A model generated the notes under the pieces. The model did no database searches, was not told the origin of the DNA, and was given only the letters and a program-made list of their open reading frames with translations. From Tubulanus polymorphus (taxonomy: Eukaryota; Nemertea; Palaeonemertea; Tubulaniformes; Tubulanidae): a stretch of 64,000 nt of DNA. The translations under genes were made by a program, and so were the position numbers. Below are positions 29,812-40,299 of this stretch, piece after piece. Within the stretch, counting starts at the first letter, position 1. Every line of letters starts with the position of its first letter. The stretch is taken from assembly GCF_964204645.1 (NCBI RefSeq), contig NC_134025.1, positions 7,197,001 to 7,261,000 of the forward strand. The letters are read 5' to 3'.

Positions 29812-32800
29812 CTAAATCGAAACAGCTTGTCAATTAAAATTGAAAGATTCGCTACACGACTATTTGCATTACGTGGATATCCATCTAACTTCGTGCAAAT
29901 GAAGTCGAACGAAATCTGTGCTCAATTTCGCAACGGCATGTCGAAGCCTTCGCTATCGTTCAAACTAGGAATATTTCGACGCGGCTAAACAAGGATTTCT
30001 GGGAAAAGTTATAAAAAATGTATTCACGACAAAACTGAAATTTCAGACATATACATATATGTCGCGATATGTTCTGACTAGTTTCTTGGTAACGGGTACT
30101 TGAATCGGTGCCAAGGCATCAACAACGTAGTGGATGACGCGAACACAAAATAAGCCCTTGACAACGGAACTGCAATCACACCTGATTGGTTACTAATCTG
30201 GTGGCACTCGAGTGGAAAACTTGGCATTAATTGGCTGCCTTCATAGCCTAAGACGTATTAATTATTCGAACATAAACGTAGTGGAAGTCATGATAAACGA
30301 CATCGTGTAGAAACACGATACTCATACCAGCCCCTATGGCGTACGAAAATTGAACAGTTAGTTAACAGGCAGCTTGATCCAAACATACGCCATCATCGCT
30401 TATAATTTAAAAAACAAAACGCAATACGTGTACCGTAAGATTTATCAAAAATTAATTCAAACATCTCGAACTCAACCGAAAACTAAAAAAGGCTAATGAA
30501 AAATATGCTTGGTGATTACAAACAACGGTTTATAAGTGTTCACTGACGTCATATTGAACGTCAAATAGCAGTCAACCTCAGATTTTTTGACGCCGACAAA
30601 ATCGTTACGATAATTTTTATATACATTCATACCTAAGGGGTTCTGTGTGAGCCGATGCGCCGGTCAATGCAATTATCGATATATTCAAATCCAAAATAAC
30701 TTCATCGATCCTGAATACTGTCATCATCATTTCGGCTATGTGAGGAAGGGTTTTTCTTCCAACCGATATTATATAATTCATATTATACAATTCATTGTCG
30801 ACAATATTAAGCAATATGTGCATATATGTGTTATTTTTCAAGACGTCAATAAACCTTCAAGTAAGTTTTCTTGTTACTTCAGTTAGCCGTTTGTGCTGGC
30901 CGTCGGATGTGTCGCGTTGTGACGTCAAGTGCATTACCTCTAATAAAAAGTTTCAAATTTTCATAGATTCGGAATTTTGATAGACTTTCATAATCTATTG
31001 ATTCTCGTGACTTGGTTTTCAGAATATAGTGTCATAAGCCCCCGAATCTGAGCAGAGTAAACACTCAATACAAAACTTGTGATGAGCTTTAACCGGCGTT
31101 CAGTGATGTAGCTCTGCATCAGTGCAATAAGACGATAAAAGCGGTTTTATCACATATTAATGAAACTCAATTCCCCGAACGCAATCAGTAAACTCAGAGA
31201 GAAATGAGAAGACCACAACTCATCAAAGCGCTAAACTACAAGGTACATTATCTTTTAATAAGGATAAGCTCATCAATAGAATAACGTTATGTACTCGGCA
31301 AATATTATCCAACCTGCAATGCTAATGAATCTACAACCATTATACAAAATCCCGAAGACTAAACGATATACAAAAGGTATTGGTGTAGATATTCCAAAAA
31401 CTATCAGAGATCTACGACCACTGTTGCAAGCTTACAAGGTCACGAGTCACACATCCTCTAAACCCACACATTTGTTTGTAAATTTGTTAGTGGACCTAGT
31501 GCCCTGGGTTTCATTTTTAACCGAGAAAAACGAGAAGCAAATGCCATGATATTGCAACTACATGTACCGAGATAACTGCAGTGTACGTCTACTTCAGACG
31601 ATTCCGTAAAAATAATAGCCTTCATTTGGTATGAGAATCGTTTCTAGCATAGTTCTTGCGCTGGTTAAACATGGCATCGGCGCATGGCTATCGTTCCCCG
31701 ACCTTTATTTCTTCGTAAAGCGGCTATTTCATTAGTATCAGCGTAGATGGCTATTTTTTACACATCAAGGAAGAAGATCCGACAATTTTCACACATCAAG
31801 GCAAACGTGGTGTCACAGTATAATATACGGCTGGGAAAAGATCACATAGCCGACGGCAAACGGCTAAATATGAATGATATTTCTATCAGATTATGGCTGT
31901 ACTTGGAGAGGACTGACCGAATCAAAGAGGATAAAAGACCGTACGCCACATAATCACATAAAAAACAGCTCAACGAACGCGATGCATCGACTTAGCCTTT
32001 TCGTATGAATTGTCGACCTTCAAAAGACCTCTTTTTCACTACGAAATATCTTGATATCGAAATGTTTTGAAAAACATTTTTTTCTCTCCTCCCAGTATTT
32101 TGGAGACATAAGAGGATTAGGTGGATATGTATATATACATTACCTCAAAATCAACGTCTGCAAAGTATTTAATTCATTCAAGGTTCAATTAATTCGAATA
32201 ACATTTAACGCCTGAAGACATGTTTTTTGCGTTTATGTGATTCAAACATTTCATTGAAAAAGTTATCGAGTTTATACAATGACTGTCTTATTGTTGTCTA
32301 GTAAAACATTTGGGTTAAGTACACGCTATTCGTGGACTTATAAGATGTTTCAGCGTCGAGGCATTTTAAACGACAATGTACAGAAAACAAACCGTTACAC
32401 GCGCTTCCCTTTAATAGCGACGCATCCTTCAACGGGAAGATGAAAACGGTGAACGGGAAAGGAGAGCACTGACACTCGGATTGACTTGTGACTCATGACG
32501 ACAGCAAAAACCCATCGCCATCGCATGCTCACGCGCCAAAACAAAAACGAAAATCGGTTAGAATGCCAGGAATTCAACGTCGTTAAATCAAACGGTTAAA
32601 ACGAAAATTTACGGCTAAACATCGTCGAAATATCTTTTGCAACATATATTATAATGAATATCTCAACGATGTCGAGATACGAATATTAAGTAATGCCGGG
32701 ATGCACGCGATCGATACGGAAGAGGTTACGACTAACGAGTTTGAAGGATAATAACTTGAAACAATACAAAGCGACGGCGTGCCAGACGATAAGATGACAT

Positions 32801-35800
32801 ATTCGAAAATTCAATTAAATTCCGGGCAACGCGCGTCAAAATTGAACGCATATTAAGTATTAATGCGAATTTTGAACCCGGGGTCTCTTAAACCGACACG
32901 AGGATAATATCCATCGATATCGATTATCTTGACTTAACCGATCAAAAAAGTCGAGGAAACACAATGCCGACTGGTGCAATTTACAGTCAAATATGCAAAG
33001 GCCAAGGCAAGGCCATTCTATTTTCAGTGACAACAGAATCTTACGTTTAAAAGGCTGCATAAAGTTAAACATTTATGTAAGAGCAGCTTTTCATCGATAG
33101 ATTTGATTACTTCGAAGAAAACAGCCGAAAAATTACGAAATCTCTTTCTGCGATTTCGACTGGCTGAAACACCGGTTCGACATCCGAGCCTAGGGACAAA
33201 AAACCTGGTCAATTTCGTCTCCGCGCTTCTATCATCATCAGAGGCCATTTGTCACGCAGGCGGCGGACAACCTCCAGGTACGGTCAGTAATGTGTGGCCA
33301 GTCACACGCAGATCAAAGAATCAATCCATCTTCCTTGACAAATATACACTTTGAGTGTTGGCGTTTTTCTGTATGTACGCCGAGGAAACGATCGAGAAGG
33401 GAGACTTTGTCTCCACGTGTAAGCTCATCGAAATCAAAAATAATAGCAAGTTCGTATAAAACAGTTTTCGAAAGCAGTTTTAAAACAGTCTCTTTGCATG
33501 CTAGTACCCACGGATCTAGTGCTTTGACAATAATGATTTTATCCAGAATTTCACGACCGAACGAGCGTTGATCGTGTACTGATCCACTCGGACATATACG
33601 GGTTCTCGTGAAATACAAAACCTCGGAAGAAATATACGGCCCGGGATGTATCGGTGATGATGACTACGGTATTTTTTCAAACAAAGGTTAATTAGGGGTG
33701 TGATTGTTTACTATGATGAGACATGAACATCTGATGTCTTGCGTTTGTTTCTTGTCACATCTGCGATAAACGTTATGACACGAGCGAACTCAGTCATTCA
33801 TTCAATAACAAGCGCGTCTTCACATTTCCTGTGGTAGCTGCGTACTATTTTCTAAATTTTCAGATCGTAGTATTTTCCCGTCGTCTTGACCGTCGTGTAC
33901 ACGGTATAGATTTTCTACTGGTAATGAGAAACTTTAATGAGCAAGCCCGTGGCTCATCGTGTAAAACGAGAGTAAATTTCCGATCTAATCGCGATTCAAA
34001 GAGTCAAATAAATCCGAAACAAAGTTAATTTTTCACATCAATAGTTACATAATTTGTTAGGTTTGTTATAACGAGAAAAGACGCAGCGACTGTTAGATAA
34101 AGCAACGACTAATGAAGAATATTTCAAAAGCACATCACATCAAGAGTCGAAACATAAGCGTACCTCACAGGAAACGGAATTTTAGCAAATTACTTCTCTA
34201 TCTACGAGGCGTTCGTAAATGATCAAACGACTTGACATTATGTGACTTGCGAAAAGAAGAATTACTTGCAAGCTATTTCGATTATAGCCAAAAGAATCGT
34301 AGTCATGATGCCCACATCGGTGCAGAACGATTCTGGCAGTATAGAGAGTATGGTGGTACATCGGGGGTGTTTTACTATATATTTGTATAGAGATGTACAT
34401 TGAGAAAACTGAGCGATATCTAGGAGGGCGCTATAGATATATCGGGGGTTAACTGTATTTTGCATTTCAAAATTACATTATATGGTAAAGGAATGTGCAA
34501 GATTTATGAATGTTTTTACAATCAAGCACAATAATGAAATACAGAAGACCCAGAGAAGTCGATGCACACTCGACTAAGACACGATTTACAGGAGACGCAG
34601 TGTACACAATTTCAATACTCAAGATGATCAATCATAATTATGCAATACTTGTACATTAGACCTACCAATACATCACATTATCAGGGAAATTTTAGTTTCA
34701 ACGCCGATCAGAATGACCTCACGATGAAAATCTACTTTACTTTGCCGACTGTGTGGAAGTTGTTATTGGTATTGAAGACGTTACCACGAGTCGCCATGAA
34801 AAAACAATTTACCCAGCGAAATTAATAGTCACGATGGAGCCCGAATCAAGGAGATTCCGTCCATTAACCTTTCGCCGAGCATAAAGTTTATTTAGAAAGG
34901 TGACTTCATTGTATGGAAAACATGACAGTACACGTAGTAATTACATGATCCCCGCGCAAGACGCATTTGATGCAGGCTCACATTTTATACGCCATTAACA
35001 CAGCAGAGTGGTGGAAAAGAGAAGTAAAGACGCAGAGTAGATGGAAGATAGTGACGATTACACCTGAATGAAAGTGGCACGCGCAGACGTTTAATTCTCG
35101 CGGGTTCATTTTCCGAAAGTTCATTAATAAATCACGGCTAAACGACACTGGTGACATTTGACAGCCAGTCATGGCTGAAATACTATACTTAAAACACAAA
35201 AACTACACTATGTATTTGGCTGTAAAATAAAAGAAAGGCTGCATTCGATACCTCAACAGATTCGTATGTCAATAGATACATGTACACGTATACTGATAAC
35301 TAATCAATGTGAAATACAGTAAATCATTGAAGTAATAAAATGAAAGATCAATCTTCTCTACATTGCAATTCTTCTCATAGTCGCGAAGGCCGGGACCCGG
35401 GGAAAAATGAAAAAAATACTGATACGCACTCATTTACTTTTTTCTTTTTTTTACGGATTAATCAGACAAACTGCTACTGACAAGCACGTATAGATTGATG
35501 AAGGCCGATGAATACGACGAATTATTATGCACGGGAATATTGAAAGTGATCATGTAAAAAATTACCGGACAGTATCAAGTACCCGATGAATATAACGATG
35601 ACCGGTGGTTGCATGACACTTGCGACAAATGGGTTGAGTATTTCTGACAAACAGCACGCAATACGATGACAGATCATCAGCTTACGAATCAACGTGCGCA
35701 TTAAAGCAATAAATCTCTACCATAGTCGACCAAACAGCAGCCAGCCAGCGCAACGGAATAAAACCGTACTAGCATAAGCGTCCGTTAGATCGGACGACGA

Positions 35801-36686
35801 GAAAAACTACACTACGGCTACAAGGAAGACAGTCAGCGTATTGTTTATGCATCGGTAGTGATAGATTTAGAAAATAATGTTGGGGAAAATCTGCCTAAGA
35901 TCCGCTTAATATTCAAATTTCATAATGTTCGTAATCCTCTGTTCAGACAGAACATTTCTAGTCTGAGTCCATTTCAGTTGAATTTCACGACCTCCACGCT
36001 GGACCCCTCGTCAGAGAACTACCGATACTCATGGATTGGAAAATTCTATTGATGTTTGTGGGATTATCTAGTTTCGGCCTGGCTTGGACCGTGTAGATTT
36101 GAACTTTACATCTCGAGCACCGACCGGAGTATTGATGGACAGACACAGTACGCGAATGAAAAAGGTTGAGTGCCACCGACGTTTGGCATCCCTAATTTGT
36201 TCCCGCTTGTTCAACCCCTTCATCATGTAGTCTAAGATTCTCGAAACTATTGCTGTTATAACAGTGACTGGCATGTTTAACTGAACCATGACCGAATATA
36301 CCACGGTATCACTATCAGAGCCGAAACCACCCGCTTTTGTTCGGTTTTAAGTTAAATACGCCCAGCCACGGGCACGAAGACATGACATTGACATAGATGA
36401 ACTAGATTTGTTTGAATTCTTTATCATTTCAGTTTTCTTTAAGCGTAGGCCTATGATAGATTTTGTTTTTTCTTTCAAAATTTAAAGAGAGTTTATTCAC
36501 CCGGGCTCAAACGCTACAGAAACTTTTCGCCCAAATAAACAATTGCAAGCAATGCCACGTGCCTTCTCACGATCGTAAGAAACTTCGTAACGGGCGCGGG
36601 AGTCAGCGACGGATGAACCTATTTTACGGATATGGACTTCAGGCACTTCTACCCATTTACTCGGAGCCACCCTGAAGCCTTTCATT
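29812..36686. other. gene-poor region before the first recognised gene
   Basis: No recognisable gene. A 101-codon minus-strand open frame at 33313-33618 has a protein-like translation but overlaps a plus-strand frame of similar length and has no supporting splice sites or family match. A CAGT-type transposon-end look-alike (ACAGTTAACCCCC read on the minus strand) lies at about 34440-34457. The CpG-rich character continues to roughly 36.7 kb. Confidence 0.55.
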
Positions 36687-36700
36687 CCAAGATGGCAGCC
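36687..36700 (+). promoter_or_regulatory. YY1-like motif overlapping the start codon
   Basis: CCAAGATGGCAGCC overlaps the ATG at 36692. The YY1 consensus is AAGATGGCGGC; this differs at one position. YY1 sites that include the initiator ATG are well known in animal housekeeping genes. Binding is inferred from sequence only. Confidence 0.45.
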
Positions 36701-37685
36701 TCCTTGATAAAAGTTTTTTCTACATTTCGGCAAATTAAAAACAAAAATGCCGTCGCCAGTATCGTTCCATTATCACTATTCGCACGTAGGAGCATGTCAA
36801 ATGTAAGGACCTATCAATTGAATAAATTGTTCTAATATGACATCGTCCTTCCTTCTGGAGGTCGGATTGAAAATGAAATGATGATAGTCATAGAACTTAA
36901 CTGACTGATTTGACAGTTCCACCTGTCCACTCCCCAGTTCCTCCTTGCTTGGTGACCTTCCACTTGGTACGTAAGTACGGGTATTTGACTCCATTATCAT
37001 TTCGTTTTTATTTTTATTTTTAGTCTATCAGAAAGGGGTTGGTTGGAATGGTAGGCAGGTAATATAGTTGTGGTGATAATGTCCATAGCCGATATCTGTT
37101 TACCATGTGTACCTTACTTCTAAATAGATTTGATATTTTCCAGGACTCCTCTTGTGCGACTTAATAAAGTTAGTGATGAAATGGGTAAGCCATGATAGTG
37201 GTGATTAATTGATTTGTAGAAAATAATTGAGTTTTCATTTTAATGATGGTATAATTGTACTTCTTCATATTTCAATTGATTCACATTAATTTAGGTTGTG
37301 AAATATTAGCAAAGGCTGAGTTTGCTAATGGAGGAGGATCAGTCAAAGACAGAGCAGCATTATACCTCATAAAAGATGCTCAAGAGAAGGGTCAGTGAGA
37401 ATGCAATACTGCAATTGATCCAGTTCCACATGGACATGGACATGGAGTCAAGATTAATTCATTTCTACGCGCTACCTTGTCCTGGAAATTGTTTCTGATA
37501 CATGATATGTGATGTTTTGTAGGCTTACTGAAACCAGGTGGAACGGTTATAGAAGGAACTGCTGGTAATACTGGAATTGGTTTGGCTCATTTATGTTGTG
37601 CAATGGGATATAAATGTGTCATATATATGCCTGATACGCAATCAAAGGTGTTCATTTTATCAGCTTAACTCACTTCATCTTTCAA

Positions 37686-37736
<51 letters not shown>

Positions 37737-39302
37737 TGAAAACAAATTGTTACTTCAGGAAAAGATTGACATGTTAAAAACACTAGGTGCTGATGTCAGA
37801 CCTTGCCCAGCTGTCCCATGGGAAGACCCGGATAATTATAATCATCAGGTAGGGTAGGTACTGGTATATAGTGTGCTTAGAATTACTTCTTATAACATTG
37901 ATATGTGTCTATCGAGGACAAATTTTACCGTGTTTTTTAGGCTAAACGATTTGCGGATGGATTAGAAAATTCTGTGTGGACGGACCAGTTTGATAACACT
38001 GCAAACAAAAGGGCTCATTATGAAACCACAGGACCTGAAATTTGGGAGGAAACAGGTATGAAACAATACAAAATATACCTGTTCAATAAACCTTGGAGTA
38101 ATCTCCAAGAAAAAACCGTATCTTAACTTTTGAGTGTACAACTGTTTATGTATTTTGTTTGTCTTCTGTAGATGGTAAAGTGGATGCAGTTGTATTTGGT
38201 ACTGGAACTGGTGGAACTCTAGCAGGAGTGGGCCAATATCTAACTGAGAAAAATCCCAATGTGAAAGTCTTTCTAGCAGATCCTCAGGTATAGATTTTCC
38301 AAAAGCATGAGTTCCTTGCGAAATGACAGGAAAAAATCAACATGGCTATATATATGTATTGATGACAGCGAAGAATATTCTTAATTTCTCTTATGTCCTA
38401 GGGGAGTGTATTGTATAACTGGTTTGAATATGGGAAATTAGAAAGAACCGATGGTATCTCTATCACCGAAGGCATTGGACAAGGTCGAGTAACTAATAAT
38501 CTAAAAAATGCCCCTATTAGTAAAGCGTTTCTAGTCACAGATGTTGATGCTGTTAGTATGGTAAGTAAAGTTTTCTGATATTCTGTTTAAATGTTGACTG
38601 GACGTTCCTTTGCTCAATGTTTTTATGTTATCATTGAAGACATTTCGCCTGCTTCATGAGGAAGGACTCTTTGTTGGAGCATCGTCTGGATTGAATGTCA
38701 ATGGTGCCGTCCAAGCTGCTAAACTACTTGGTCCAGGTCACACAATTGTCACTTGCCTGTGTGACACTGGTCAGGTAATTGTTTACTGATTTATGATGAA
38801 ATAGTAAAATGCCCAAACTACGCAAATTGGATTCACTCATTCTCATTATGTGGACCCCTTGAGTTAAAAGGTCTACTGTAGTTATTACGGTATAAGTAGA
38901 TTAAAGTTTATTGCTCCACAAAAAATATAATTGTTACGAGTATGAATTCAACCATTTCTTTTGCAATACCCATACACTGTTTACCTTTGTCATCACTTAA
39001 ATTAACAGTTTGATGTTTGAAATTCCTGCAATTTCAGAGATATTATGCTAAACTGTTCAGCAAGGAATTCTTGAAAAGTAAAGGTAAGGCAAATTTTGAG
39101 AGATTAGACAGGGATTGGTAGTAAAGCATGCTAGAATTTTTCTTATAAGAATGATTCATTCAAACATAGAATGTTTTTTTCCCATTAAGAACTGCTGATC
39201 TTCAGCTGCTGAAATACAATTCTTAGTGTTGGTATCCTTTACTGATCCTTTTCAGATTTGTTGGACTGTATTCCAGAGCCATATAGAAAATCTCTTCATT
39301 GA
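36692..39302 (+). CDS. cysteine-synthase-like PLP enzyme, probably mitochondrial (12 exons, 371 aa)
   Basis: Fold-type II PLP enzyme of the cysteine synthase / cystathionine beta-synthase family (O-acetylserine sulfhydrylase-like, as in yeast Mcy1 and nematode CYSL proteins). Exons: 36692-36802, 37024-37058, 37144-37184, 37295-37390, 37523-37647, 37759-37848, 37941-38055, 38172-38287, 38402-38560, 38640-38774, 39038-39083, 39256-39302. All phases join to one frame of 371 codons plus TGA. Residues 1-37 contain Arg/Lys and no acidic residue before SN, a mitochondrial-type leader. Then RTPLVRLN, the PLP lysine in SVKDR (about K80), EGTAGNTG (about 105-112) and the phosphate loop GTGTGGT (about 214-220). 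It stops where a bare catalytic domain should, so it has no haem-binding N-terminus or C-terminal CBS pair and is not CBS itself. The usual Pro before GGSVKDR is Gly (NGGGSVKDR). The preferred sulfur acceptor and nucleophile cannot be told from sequence. Confidence 0.93.
37686..37736. repeat. (CAT)17 microsatellite in an intron
   Basis: A pure 51-bp CAT run lies in the 111-bp intron between exons 5 and 6 of the cysteine-synthase-like gene, ending about 20 bp before the acceptor AG. Length change here would alter intron size and the branch-point region. Confidence 0.95.
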
Positions 39303-39434
39303 TTGAAATCTTTAAAAAAACTCAGGTCAAGGACTGATATATGAGAACTGGTGCTTAAAATTCTGAAATATCATTGAATTAATTCTAATTGTAGTAATTA
39401 AGTAATTGTAGTATTTTATATGTTATTGATGATC

Positions 39435-39472
39435 AATAAATCGACAAATTATTTTTAATAGAAGGAAATAAA
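39435..39472 (+). terminator. poly(A) signals of the cysteine-synthase-like gene
   Basis: Two AATAAA hexamers, at 39435-39440 and 39467-39472, lie 130-170 bp after the TGA. Either could direct 3'-end cleavage. I see no competing hexamer closer to the stop. Confidence 0.6.
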
Positions 39473-40122
39473 GAACAAAATGTATAACAATTCAGTAATA
39501 TTTTATTTTTATGGTATTTCTTGTATGTTTTCTTTATAAACTATTATTGGAAGTCTACCTGGCTCCAGAGGGTTCCTTCACAGTACGTACGGTTGCGCCA
39601 CTACGAAAGCGTCATTCCATACTGTGGCACGCGAGATAAACACTGAGTAAAGCTAAAAGTAATAATATCAACCCAAGATTGTTTAATGGACTGTTTCGCG
39701 GTCATCGACGTCACTATTGAGGCACATTGATATTGAAATACTGCTTGATTTATCTAGAAAAAAAAAATCATTATTTCAACTTGCATTGAACCGCTACTAA
39801 TTTCGTGAAATTGTTATAAATGCAATCAGTTGTTTAGACTGTATAGTGCGATCATTAGTATGGCTGTGTGTAAAGCACGTGTATTTGTTTACATTGCCTG
39901 AACGCGGAAGTACAATACTTCCGGGAATTTGAAAACTTGTGCTGGTAAAGTAAAGTCGATCTATTTCTGTACAGTTTTAGTTGTAAATAAGGCTGATAAG
40001 AATTAGTGACTGTATTTTAGAAATATCCGCCTGATTTAGGCCAATATGAAGATGAGTCTTGCCGTTTAAGTGAGGAGGCTGAACTAAATTTTCCCGCTCC
40101 GCTAGCACTACTTAGTCTGAAT

Positions 40123-40193
40123 CACAGGTGCTCGTATCATAAGTTTGTGGGTGAACTGTAGCTTAGATTATCCAGTGTCCCTGAAGAAATATA

Positions 40194-40238
<45 letters not shown>

Positions 40239-40299
40239 CAGGGATACTGGATGATCTAAGCTACAGTTCACCCCCAAACTTATGATACGAGCCCCTGTG
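40123..40299. mobile_element. foldback (hairpin) element with 61-bp arms and TA core
   Basis: The left arm, 40123-40183, is the near-perfect reverse complement of the right arm, 40239-40299; only a few positions differ. Between them lies a (TA)n run at 40199-40234. The direct repeats GCACTACTTAG (40105-40115) and GCACTAGTTAG (40305-40315) flank the hairpin with one mismatch and may be a target-site duplication. There is no coding capacity, so this looks like a foldback or MITE-type insertion; the family is unknown. Confidence 0.7.
40199..40234. repeat. (TA)n run at the centre of the foldback
   Basis: An alternating TA tract of 36 bp sits at the loop of the inverted repeat. A comparable tract is in a poly(A) polymerase intron at 59253-59295. 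Confidence 0.95.

Noticed and set aside
33313-33618. 101-codon minus-strand frame with a protein-like translation
   Set aside because: A plus-strand frame of similar length overlaps it, and I find neither a motif nor convincing splice sites. Left as unproven.
36899-36971. Possible exon between a GACAG acceptor and a GTAAGT donor in intron 1
   Set aside because: In the required phase it meets a stop codon, whereas skipping to 37024 gives the conserved GMVGRTPLVRL reading.
36797-37000. 67-codon minus-strand frame near the cysteine-synthase-like gene
   Set aside because: It lies within intron 1 of a well-supported plus-strand gene; the exon at 37024 with correct phase explains the region.
37577-37777. 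Open frame with poly-Ser
   Set aside because: It reads through exon 5 out of frame into the CAT microsatellite of the following intron.
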